Shown here piece by piece: positions 9,752 through 17,261 of a stretch of 64,000 nucleotides of DNA; the first letter of the stretch is position 1; each line of letters begins with the position of its first letter. The notes under the pieces are model-generated. The model searched no databases. It saw nothing but the letters and a program-made list of their open reading frames with translations, and was not told where the DNA came from. The position numbers and the translations under genes are program-made. Location: contig NZ_NGUQ01000013.1 in assembly GCF_002179965.1 (NCBI RefSeq), forward strand, positions 62,001-126,000. Reading direction: 5' to 3'. The stretch comes from Pandoraea sp. PE-S2T-3 (GTDB lineage: Bacteria; Pseudomonadota; Gammaproteobacteria; Burkholderiales; Burkholderiaceae).

Positions 9752-10144
9752 ATGAGCCAAGTGCCGTCATCCCCGGATTCGCCTGCCGATGTGGCATCGC
9801 CCGACACGCGCGAAGATGCCCGTATGATCGACACGCGGGGGCTGGAAGGCGCGCTGCACGCGTTTGCCGACGCGCGCGACTGGCATCGGCACCACACGCC
9901 GAAGAACCTTGCGATGGCGTTGTCCGTCGAAGTGGCAGAGCTGGTCGAAATTTTCCAGTGGCATACCGACGCTGAGGCCAGCGCGGTCATGGCGAGCAGC
10001 GAGGCACGCCATGTGGAGCAGGAACTCGCCGACATCGCCATGTATCTCGTGCGTCTGTCGTCGGTGCTGGGCGTGGATCTGAATCGCGCCGTGACCGAAA
10101 AGCTCGTCATGAATGCCCAGAAGTACCCGGCGCCGCCGGCGTAG
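9752..10144 (+). CDS. MazG-like nucleotide pyrophosphohydrolase
   Basis: 130 residues. An all-alpha NTP pyrophosphatase of the MazG / dCTPase (RS21-C6) type: the acidic metal-binding pairs are EVAELVEIFQW and EQELADIAMYLVRLS, followed by NAQKYP. These enzymes hydrolyse noncanonical (d)NTPs to monophosphates in nucleotide-pool sanitation. The ATG at 9752 begins the homologous region (about 25 residues of linker, then GLEGALHAFADARDW). A longer in-frame reading from 9392 is judged an artefact. The next gene follows after 31 bases. Confidence 0.9.
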   Translation: MSQVPSSPDSPADVASPDTREDARMIDTRGLEGALHAFADARDWHRHHTPKNLAMALSVEVAELVEIFQWHTDAEASAVMASSEARHVEQELADIAMYLVRLSSVLGVDLNRAVTEKLVMNAQKYPAPPA

Positions 10145-10175
10145 TCTCTCCCCCAATTCCGTTACAGACACCGAT

Positions 10176-11399
10176 ATGTCGCAAACTTCACAAGCGTCTC
10201 GTGCCCCGTCAGGGGCGACCGACGGCCCGGCGCACCGCCAGGGCAAGTCGTCGCGCCGCACGCTGCCTGCGCGTCCGCGCTGGCTGATGCTCGCCATCAT
10301 CGCGCTGCTGCATGCCTATATCGGCTGGCGGCTGCTCACGCCGCTGCCCGTCGGCATGGGCTGGAAGGTGGTCGGCGCGTTGTGGCTCATCGCCTCCACC
10401 GTCTTGATTCCGCTCGGCTTGATGAGCCGGGCGCTCCAGCGCGAGCCGCTCGCCACCTTGCTGAACTGGTCCGGCATGATGGCGGTCGGCATTTTCTCAT
10501 CGCTGTTCGTGCTCACGCTGCTGCGCGATGTGGTGCTCGGCGTGGCGATGGCGTTCTCGGTGCTCGACGCGCAGCTCGTGACGCGCTCCGCCGTCATCGT
10601 GTTGCTGCTGACTGCCGCCTCGACGGTGCTGGGTTTCTACAACGCGCGGCGGCTCGCGCGCGTGGTTGACGTCGATATCCCGATCGCCAATCTGCCGCCG
10701 GAACTCAAGGGGTTCACGATCGTGCAGTTGAGCGACATTCACGTGAGCTCGACGATTCGCCGCCGCTACATCGACGCCATCGTCGACGCGACCAACGAAT
10801 TGAAGCCCGATCTCGTGGCCATCACCGGCGATCTGGTCGATGGCAGCGTGCCCGCGTTGCGCGACCACATCGCGCCGCTAGGCCGACTTGAGTCACGCCA
10901 CGGCACCTATGTGTGCACAGGCAATCACGAGTACTACTCGGGAGCGCCGGCGTGGGTGGAAGAACTACGCCGTATCGGCCTGACGGTGCTCGAAAATCAG
11001 CACGTCGTGCTCGATCACGAAGGGGCTGCGCTGACGGTGGCGGGCGTCACCGATTTCGGTGCGCATCATTTCGATCCGGAGAAGCGCACCGACCCGCAAG
11101 CGGCTGTCGCAGGGTCGCCGGAGGATGTGCCGCGTGTGCTGCTCGCGCATCAGCCGCGCAGCGCACCGGCAGCGGCCGAAGCGGGCATCGATCTTCAGTT
11201 GTCGGGCCACACGCATGGCGGCCAGTTCTGGCCGTGGATGTACTTCGTGCCGCTCCAGCAGCCATTCGTCCATGGGCTGCACCGGTTGGGACGTCTGGCG
11301 ATCTACGTAAGCCGGGGCACTGGCTACTGGGGCCCGCCCAAGCGCTTTGGGGCGCCGTCCGAAATTACGCGCATCCGGCTGGTGCCGGGGAAGGTCTGA
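10176..11399 (+). CDS. Membrane-anchored metallophosphoesterase (YkuE-like)
   Basis: 407 residues. About 35 polar residues are followed by four predicted membrane helices (about residues 35-165), then a calcineurin-like phosphoesterase domain with all metal motifs: LSDIHVSS (DxH), TGDLVDG (GDxxD), GNHEYYSG (GNHE) and SGHTHGGQFWP (GHxH). This arrangement is typical of YkuE-type phosphodiesterases or phosphatases facing the membrane. The substrate is unknown; related enzymes act on lipid or nucleotide phosphates. Same strand as the mazG-like gene, 31 bases downstream, so possibly one transcript. Confidence 0.92.
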   Translation: MSQTSQASRAPSGATDGPAHRQGKSSRRTLPARPRWLMLAIIALLHAYIGWRLLTPLPVGMGWKVVGALWLIASTVLIPLGLMSRALQREPLATLLNWSGMMAVGIFSSLFVLTLLRDVVLGVAMAFSVLDAQLVTRSAVIVLLLTAASTVLGFYNARRLARVVDVDIPIANLPPELKGFTIVQLSDIHVSSTIRRRYIDAIVDATNELKPDLVAITGDLVDGSVPALRDHIAPLGRLESRHGTYVCTGNHEYYSGAPAWVEELRRIGLTVLENQHVVLDHEGAALTVAGVTDFGAHHFDPEKRTDPQAAVAGSPEDVPRVLLAHQPRSAPAAAEAGIDLQLSGHTHGGQFWPWMYFVPLQQPFVHGLHRLGRLAIYVSRGTGYWGPPKRFGAPSEITRIRLVPGKV

Positions 11400-11576
11400 T
11401 TGGCGTTCAGTGACGATTGGGTGCCGTTTGAGCAGCGTTCGGCAGGCACGGACACGCGATGAGGCTACAATCGCCCTCCGCCACCGCATTCCGTTGCGTT
11501 CTGCGCATTCCGCGTATTCCGTCGCCGCGCCTGCGGTCGTTTTCGCGATTCAATCTCCGTACTCGTCTTTGCTGCC

Positions 11577-11873
11577 ATGAAGTCATTGCCTCCTGCCTCC
11601 GCGCTTGAAACCGTTGCCGTGCGCCTGCGCGGCAAGATCCAAGGCGTCGGGTACCGCCATGCCGCCGTACGCGAGGGCCATCTGATCGGCGTTCGCGGCT
11701 GGGTGCAGGCGCTGCCGGAGGGCGACATCATCGCCGTCGTGCAAGGCACGCCCGAGCAGGTCGACAAGATGCTGGAATGGATGCGGCGCGGCCCGCCCGC
11801 CGCACGCGTGCTCGACTTCGAGAGCGAAGTGGAATACACCGGCCGTCGCTTTGACCGTTTCGAACAGCTCTGA
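11577..11873 (+). CDS. Acylphosphatase-family protein lacking the catalytic asparagine
   Basis: 98 residues with the acylphosphatase fold signature. The phosphate-binding loop GKIQGVGYRHAAVREG keeps the catalytic arginine. In the second signature, usually GWVxN, the sequence is GWVQALPEG: the asparagine that positions the attacking water is replaced by alanine (gcg at about 11714). Acylphosphatases hydrolyse carboxyl-phosphate bonds such as in acetyl phosphate. With Asn missing, activity may be strongly reduced or the protein may have another role. It stands alone between the metallophosphoesterase and a GNAT remnant. Confidence 0.88.
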   Translation: MKSLPPASALETVAVRLRGKIQGVGYRHAAVREGHLIGVRGWVQALPEGDIIAVVQGTPEQVDKMLEWMRRGPPAARVLDFESEVEYTGRRFDRFEQL

Positions 11874-11978
11874 GAAAGCGGGAAGTACTGGGGATGCAGG
11901 GAAAGCTGGGGCAGCTGCGGAAGCTGAGAAGTGTGCACCAACAGGCGCAACAACAGGACGCAGGTACGAAACGGGAGC

Positions 11979-12002
11979 GAACCACGTGAACGAACCACGT
12001 GA
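11979..12002. repeat. 13-bp-period tandem duplication (GAACCACGTGA)
   Basis: GAACCACGTGA occurs at 11979-11989 and again at 11992-12002, separated by AC. It sits directly at the upstream edge of the GNAT remnant and may mark where the gene was broken. Confidence 0.75.
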
Positions 12003-12199
12003 GCGTCGGTCACGCGCTAATGGCGGCCGCACACACGGGATGCAACGAGTGGGGATTTGAGAGATTCGAAGTGACGAGCAGCGACCATCGAGTCGCTGCG
12101 CATCGCTTCTATGCGCGCCATGGCTATGCCCTTGACGGGCAACGCTTGGCGCGCCGGTCAGACTTGAGCGCTGACCTTAATTCTTGTGACGGTAATTGA
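11999..12199 (+). pseudogene. Remnant of a GNAT-family N-acetyltransferase (C-terminal half)
   Basis: About 60 codons in one frame read as the acetyl-CoA-binding half of a GNAT enzyme: VGHALMAAAHTGC, then FERFEVTSSDHRVAAHRFYARHGYALDG (motif A end and motif B). The N-terminal half, including the first strands and part of the pyrophosphate-binding loop, is absent upstream, and no Shine-Dalgarno sequence precedes the GTG. The frame runs into the 3' end of infA on the other strand. I read it as a decayed gene; a functional micro-protein is not excluded but unlikely. Confidence 0.65.
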
Positions 12200-12398
12200 T
12201 GCGGCCCTTCGTCAAATCGTAGGGCGACATTTCCAGCGTCACGCGGTCACCCGCGAGAATACGGATGCGGTTCTTTTGCATACGGCCACTCGCGTACGCA
12301 ATCACGCCCACGCCATTTTCAAGCGTGACGCGAAAGCGATTGTCCGGCAATACCTCTTCGACTTTTCCGCCGAATTCGATCAATTCTTCCTTGGCCAA
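12177..12398 (-). CDS. infA: Translation initiation factor IF-1 (infA2 type)
   Basis: 73 residues, full length for IF-1, a single OB-fold protein binding the ribosomal A site with IF-2. The conserved [34 protein letters not shown] core is intact. The sequence resembles the second, isolated IF-1 found in Burkholderiales rather than the ribosomal-operon copy (from memory of the family). The start codon is TTG at 12398 with GAGGA 8 bases upstream; no ATG is available in frame. The 3' end overlaps the GNAT remnant on the opposite strand. Confidence 0.95.
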   Translation of the reverse strand: MAKEELIEFGGKVEEVLPDNRFRVTLENGVGVIAYASGRMQKNRIRILAGDRVTLEMSPYDLTKGRINYRHKN

Positions 12399-13007
12399 TA
12401 TCGTGTCCTCTTGTAGGTGCCGCTCGCGATGAGCGCAGCACCGGTGTTACTGAAGGTTCGTTCGCCAATACCGTCGCCACGCCCTGTGGGTTGCAGGGCA
12501 TCCATCGAAGCCAAACGAGCCTACCCGGCGGACCTGCCATGACTGTCATGGCGGCGCACCGAAACGCGGCGAGAGTTCGAAGGAGCAAGGCACATTGCGG
12601 CAGTGCCACAATGACGAGCAGTGCGTGTCGGGAGGGCGGAGACCGGTCGGTCCGCGCCATCGGCACAGCGAGTGATTCGGCTCGCAGGACAAGGCTGTCA
12701 GCGGCGCCGATAAAGCATTTCGCGATCGTCAGGCGATGATCGGCGAATTTTCGCCGATCCCGCTAGGATACCCCTATCTGTGTTGCTCGTGGGGAAAAGT
12801 TGTCCGGATTGTGCCATTTTGGAGGCTTTTGTCGTCAACTTGTGGCGCAATGCATCATTCGGGGCATCCAGCGCCCCCGCCTCCCAGCGTGCTTCTCCCG
12901 GATTCCTCCGGCATTCCACCGGGCCGGCCCTCCGGGACAACGCGGGCGTGACGCGCAACGTGGCCTCTACTATGCTGTAAGTACCCGTACCCCGCAGGAG
13001 GATGACC
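12399..13007. other. 609-bp intergenic region between divergent infA and the CBS gene
   Basis: No gene could be supported in either strand; the short open frames lack coding character. It should hold the promoters of infA (minus) and the CBS gene (plus). The one structured element is the inverted repeat at 12738-12759, listed separately. Confidence 0.6.
12738..12759. promoter_or_regulatory. 22-bp perfect inverted repeat, possible operator
   Basis: GATCGGCGAA-TT-TTCGCCGATC is a perfect dyad of 10-bp arms with a 2-base centre. It lies about 270 bases upstream of the CBS gene and 340 upstream of infA. The tight centre and lack of a T-run favour a protein-binding dyad over a terminator. The binding protein is unknown. 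Confidence 0.4.
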
Positions 13008-13481
13008 ATGAAAACAGTCGCTCAGATCCTGAAGTCCAAGTCGGCAGACACGGTATATAAAGTGCGCCCGTCCGATTCGGTACTCGATGCGTTGACCCTG
13101 ATGGCAGAAGCGCGCATCGGCGCGGTACTGGTCAGCGAGGACGACCGCACGATCATCGGCATCTTCACCGAGCGCGACTACGCGCGAAAAGTGGCGCTCA
13201 TGGGCCGGACGTCGGTCACGACCCCCGTACGTGACGTGATGACCTCCGCCGTGCGTTATGTGAGCCCGGAACAGACCAACGAAGAGTGCATGTCGCTTAT
13301 GACCGAGCACCGCATTCGCCACCTGCCGGTCATGAAAGACGGCGAACTGGTCGGCCTGCTGTCGATCGGCGATCTGGTCAAGGCGATCATCTCCGAGCAA
13401 CAGTTCACCATCGATCAGCTCGAAAACTACATCATGGGCGGCGGCGCCGCACTTGCCACCCGCACACCTCGCCCCAACTGA
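13008..13481 (+). CDS. Tandem CBS-domain protein
   Basis: 157 residues with nothing but two CBS domains (about residues 6-65 and 74-130). Conserved pieces are IGAVLVSEDDRTIIGIFTERDY and RHLPVMKDGELVGLLSIGDLV. Stand-alone CBS pairs bind adenine nucleotides and regulate partner proteins by energy state. AGGAGG lies at 12996-13001, which abuts the ATG at 13002 and is spaced 6 bases from the ATG at 13008, so 13008 is taken as the start. No partner gene is adjacent. Confidence 0.92.
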   Translation: MKTVAQILKSKSADTVYKVRPSDSVLDALTLMAEARIGAVLVSEDDRTIIGIFTERDYARKVALMGRTSVTTPVRDVMTSAVRYVSPEQTNEECMSLMTEHRIRHLPVMKDGELVGLLSIGDLVKAIISEQQFTIDQLENYIMGGGAALATRTPRPN

Positions 13482-13671
13482 TCACGAATCATGGGCCGGT
13501 AGCCACCCGTCAAAGGCGGAGCTGACGAGCCTTCGCACCTCGCCTGAACCTCCCGGCGCTTCCCCTGAAGCGCCCTTTTCATTTCGCCTCGAACATCCTG
13601 CGCTGCGACCCGACACGGGGGTGTGCCAGAATGCACTTCCCTGACGGCCCCTGGCGTCGCGACGCCTGACC

Positions 13672-14463
13672 TTGCCGCCCCTCTCTCCATTCGCGCCCGC
13701 CATCGCCCCCTCCCTCGCTGCCCCGACATTCGCAACCTTCGCGCCCCGTGCGAGCGAAATCGATCGTGCGCGCTGGCGTCGCCGTATCGGCTGGATGGCG
13801 CTTGCCGTGCTGGTCGTCCATGGGCTCGCGGGGATGGCACTGCGTGAATGGCTGCCTGACTTGCCGGACCTGCGCGACGACACGCAACGGCCTTCGATGC
13901 GGGTGACTTGGATAACAACACCGGCGCCGGTGACCCCGCCGGCCAGCACGAAATCCGTTCAACCGGCGCAATCCTTGACCTCGCCCGCCGCCCGTTCGCC
14001 GAGAACACAAACGGCACCCGCCACACCCAGCATTCAGTCCAAACCGATCACACCTGAACCACCCTCACCTCGCGCCATCACGCCGCCAACACTCACCGTA
14101 CCGCCACCCGACTGGCGCGCCGACATCGCACGGGGTGTCGGTCAGTTACCTCCCTCGCGGGCCTCGGCACCGGCGGCATCCGCCGAGCGTGTGATTACCG
14201 ATCAGTCGCATCGCCCCGCCGGTGCCGGAGACGATGCCAACGCCCCCGGATCGGCCGCGCAGCGTGCGTTCGACAATGCGTTGGGTAGCGGACGCTCGTC
14301 CGTCAGCGGCCCATCGGCGACGCGCGAAGGCGGCAACCCACTGGGCACCCGGGAATGTATCGAGATGAATGGCAAGAAGCGCTGCGCGCGCTATCGCAAC
14401 CAGGCCGCAGACATCGACCCGTTCATGAAGCGAGAACGATTGTTCTCGCCGGATATGCGTTGA
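13672..14463 (+). CDS. Hypothetical protein, membrane-anchored, proline-rich
   Basis: 263 residues, not recognised. Layout: short N-terminus, one membrane helix at about residues 39-58 (GWMALAVLVVHGLAGMAL), then a long Pro/Ser/Thr-rich linker, and a compact C-terminal end with a cysteine pair (RECIEMNGKKRCARYR). The plan is reminiscent of TonB-like spanning proteins, but no TonB C-terminal domain is seen. Only a TTG start at 13672 fits; the next in-frame stop upstream is at 13642, so the start is uncertain. It converges on the MFS gene. Confidence 0.6.
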   Translation: MPPLSPFAPAIAPSLAAPTFATFAPRASEIDRARWRRRIGWMALAVLVVHGLAGMALREWLPDLPDLRDDTQRPSMRVTWITTPAPVTPPASTKSVQPAQSLTSPAARSPRTQTAPATPSIQSKPITPEPPSPRAITPPTLTVPPPDWRADIARGVGQLPPSRASAPAASAERVITDQSHRPAGAGDDANAPGSAAQRAFDNALGSGRSSVSGPSATREGGNPLGTRECIEMNGKKRCARYRNQAADIDPFMKRERLFSPDMR

Positions 14464-14572
14464 GACATCAAAAAACTTCGCAGAAACCTTCGCAATCGAC
14501 GTCGCAGAAAATTTCACCGTGGGCGAGCGGCAAGACCACCGCTGCGCCCACTCGACTGACGCGAAAGGCGAA

Positions 14573-16051
14573 TCAGAAGTCTTCGGCGTCGACGTCGTAG
14601 TTCGACGGCTCCCAGCGAATCGCCAGCAGCGCGAGCAGTCCGACAGCCGGGGCGATCGCGATCACCCAGAAGACCTTGGTCGCCAGCGCCGCCGCGAGCA
14701 CCGGGAACAGGAACAGCGACACGGTGGAGCTCGAACGCATCAGCGTCTGATTGAAGCCCACGCCCACGCCGCGCAGCGACGTCGGGTAGCTCAGCGACGC
14801 AAACGTCATCGAGTGCGCGCCCGGACCGAAGCCCTGCCCCAGCAGGAACAGCGCGAGAAAGCCCAACGCCCACGCCACCTGCACCCCGCCTGCGGGCTTG
14901 CCGACCAGCGCTAACCCGACGAGTGCGGTCAACTGGAAGGCATAACCGATGACGGTCAACTTCCAAGCACCGACCTTCGGCACGAGACGCACGCCGAGCA
15001 AACCACCCGTGAACGCAAACAGCAGGTTGAGCGCCAGCGACATCAGAATCGTCGTGAGCATCGACTGCGCGAGGAAACTCGCAATAATCACCGGCAAACC
15101 GAATGCCACCGCGTTATACGCAAACGACGAGGCCACCGCGATGATGGTCGCGAGCGTCGTGCGGCGCAGATACACACCGCGCAGCAACGCCCCATAGTTG
15201 CTCCATGCCGCAGGCCGTTTGGCCGTCACACGCTCGGCGTCGGCAGCCACCACGGCATCGATGCCATACGACCGCTTGAGAATCTTCGCGGCCCCTTCCA
15301 GATCGCCCTGATTCGCGGCCCACACCGGCGACTCGCTCATGTAACGGCTGCGCACGGCGATGATGGCCAGCGCCGGAATCGCGCCGAAGCCGAGAATGAT
15401 CCGCCACAGCAGCGCGCTATGCGACGACGGCAGCACCGAGTAGCACAGCAGCACGAGCAGATACGACGCACAGATCGCGGCGTACCACGTTGGACACCAC
15501 ATCGCCACGCGCGCCGCCTTGTTGCCGCGTCCCTTCAATTTCGAGAACTCGGCGAGGAACGCCATCGCCACGGGCAGATCGATACCGACGCCCAGCCCCA
15601 TCACGAAGCGCGCACCGGCGAGCACGTACTCGTTCGGCGCGAACGCACAGGCGATGGCCGCGATGACGAAGCACAGCATGTCGGCCATGAACACGCGATA
15701 GCGGCCGATGCGGTCGGTGAAATAGCCACCGAGAAACGCACCGACGATGGCGCCGAACGTGATCGCCGACGCGACCATGCCGGTGCCGGCAGGCGTGAGA
15801 TTGAATTCGCGGGCGACGTCTTTCAGACCGAAAGCGAGTGCGCCCAAATCGTAAGCGTCGAGGAACACACCGCCAAGGGCGATGGCCACGATCCAGCGGG
15901 CATTCGAGACACGCGCGCCGCCTTCGTTGACGAGCTGCGCTACGTCGCCCGCCGAGCGGATGACAGCGGGGCCGGAAGGGCGGGCAGCCGTAGATGCCGC
16001 AGTCGCTGCGGGAGCAGACGCGGCAGGAGACAGGGAAACGTCGACAGACAT
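14573..16051 (-). CDS. Major facilitator superfamily transporter (sugar/organic-acid type)
   Basis: 492 residues with about 12 membrane helices and a roughly 45-residue cytoplasmic N-terminus. The MFS signature between helices 2 and 3 is GGYFTDRIGRYRVF; RFVMGLGVGIDLPVAMAFLAEF in the first half and the long central loop (SRYMSESPVW...) resemble the metabolite:H+ symporter branch. It is an inner-membrane proton symporter; the substrate cannot be named from sequence. The start ATG at 16051 lacks a strong Shine-Dalgarno sequence. It is divergent from the glycine-zipper lipoprotein across a 441-base gap. Confidence 0.9.
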   Translation of the reverse strand: MSVDVSLSPAASAPAATAASTAARPSGPAVIRSAGDVAQLVNEGGARVSNARWIVAIALGGVFLDAYDLGALAFGLKDVAREFNLTPAGTGMVASAITFGAIVGAFLGGYFTDRIGRYRVFMADMLCFVIAAIACAFAPNEYVLAGARFVMGLGVGIDLPVAMAFLAEFSKLKGRGNKAARVAMWCPTWYAAICASYLLVLLCYSVLPSSHSALLWRIILGFGAIPALAIIAVRSRYMSESPVWAANQGDLEGAAKILKRSYGIDAVVAADAERVTAKRPAAWSNYGALLRGVYLRRTTLATIIAVASSFAYNAVAFGLPVIIASFLAQSMLTTILMSLALNLLFAFTGGLLGVRLVPKVGAWKLTVIGYAFQLTALVGLALVGKPAGGVQVAWALGFLALFLLGQGFGPGAHSMTFASLSYPTSLRGVGVGFNQTLMRSSSTVSLFLFPVLAAALATKVFWVIAIAPAVGLLALLAIRWEPSNYDVDAEDF

Positions 16052-16492
16052 GATGCGGAACCGGGAAAGCAGGGACGAAAGGTCGCGATGTTACCGCTTG
16101 GTACCGTGTCAACCAAGTGCTTTCTGGTTATATGCTTAGACGATTCCCGCGCCAACCGGCATATTTTGCGAATTTACCAGCAACATCATCCACTTATCAC
16201 CGCCATATATAGTGGCTTCCCCTCACCCCACCCGCATTGACAGGGCATGACCCCAAGTCCCACCCCATGGGAATATGATCGAGGCATGCTTCAAAAGCGG
16301 CGAGATCCGCGCGAACCCGCGCCGCACCGGGCTCGGCGCCATTACAAATGCTTACCGTTTCTTACAGCACGAATGTCTGCGGAACCCTACATTCCGCGAC
16401 GTGGTCGCAAGATATGTGGCACATAGTGCGCGAAGTCACCGACCTCCATGGTGACGGCGCATTTACCTCACGCTCACGAGGAACGACTGAAA
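16052..16492. other. 441-bp divergent intergenic region (MFS / glycine-zipper lipoprotein)
   Basis: No gene is supported. Near the MFS start an inverted repeat CTTGGT-N9-ACCAAG (16097-16117) overlaps TTGACA read on the minus strand (16107-16112), a plausible -35 and operator for the transporter. No good -10 was found at 16-18 bases. The rest shows nothing recognisable apart from the SD of the lipoprotein gene (GAGGAA at about 16478). Confidence 0.4.
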
Positions 16493-17008
16493 ATGAAGAT
16501 CAAAGCACTTACGGGAATCAGCGCGGCACTGGCCGCAGTCCTGCTCGCCGGTTGCGTCGCACCGGGCCAGCAATACGGTGGCGGTTACCAACAGGGTTAT
16601 CAGCAACCGGGTTACCAACAGCCGGGCTACCAGCAGGGCTATCAGCAACCGCCGCAGCAGGCACCGCAGGGCGCGCTGTATGGCCGGGTCGAATCGATCG
16701 AGCAGATGAACGGCGCGAATAACAGCCCGAACATTCTCGGTACGGTGCTGGGTGGTGCCGCCGGCGGTTTGCTCGGCAACACGATCGGCGGCGGACGCGG
16801 ACGCACGGCCACCACCATCGGTGGCGCGGTGGTCGGTGCCATCGCAGGTAACCGCATCGAAAACGGCATGGGCCAGCCGAACGTGCTGTACCGCATTACC
16901 GTGCGTCTGGACGATGGCCGCGTCGCCACCGTGACCCAAGCCCCGCCGCTGCGTGTGCAACAGGGCCAACGTGCTGCCGTCTCCAACGACACGGTGTATC
17001 CGTACTAA
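16493..17008 (+). CDS. Glycine-zipper outer-membrane lipoprotein (SlyB/PcpL-like)
   Basis: 171 residues. Lipoprotein signal peptide with lipobox LLAGC (cysteine at about residue 20), a Tyr/Gln/Pro/Gly repeat region (YQQPG and YQQG units, about residues 26-55), then a glycine-zipper 2TM segment (GTVLGGAAGGLLGNTIGGGRGRTATTIGGAVVGAIAGNRIE) and a short C-terminal domain ending in TVYPY. Family members sit in the outer membrane or periplasm and help envelope integrity. The ATG at 16493, preceded by GAGGAA, is chosen over an upstream in-frame ATG/GTG because it starts the signal peptide. A terminator follows. Confidence 0.9.
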   Translation: MKIKALTGISAALAAVLLAGCVAPGQQYGGGYQQGYQQPGYQQPGYQQGYQQPPQQAPQGALYGRVESIEQMNGANNSPNILGTVLGGAAGGLLGNTIGGGRGRTATTIGGAVVGAIAGNRIENGMGQPNVLYRITVRLDDGRVATVTQAPPLRVQQGQRAAVSNDTVYPY

Positions 17009-17064
17009 GCTAAGCACGAAATATCGGAAGGCCTGCAAGGGGCCGAGTCCGATTCGCTACAGTG

Positions 17065-17098
17065 AAACGCCCGCCGGTTTTGCCCGGCGGGCGTTTTA
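17065..17098 (+). terminator. Intrinsic terminator after the glycine-zipper lipoprotein
   Basis: A 13-bp stem, AAACGCCCGCCGG / CCGGCGGGCGTTT, with a 6-base loop is followed by TTATTTT. It cleanly separates the lipoprotein gene from the exopolysaccharide locus. Confidence 0.9.
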
Positions 17099-17261
17099 TT
17101 TTCAAGGCGTGTCAAACGCGACACAGTCGCGTCGATCGAGGGGTCAGGCGCCATACGCAAAGACTATTTGGCCTGATAAGATACGCGCGACCATCGGAGG
17201 GCTGTGCGCCGTTCCGGAACTTTGTCGAATCCGTCAGTTACCGCAACCCTTCGCATCCGTC

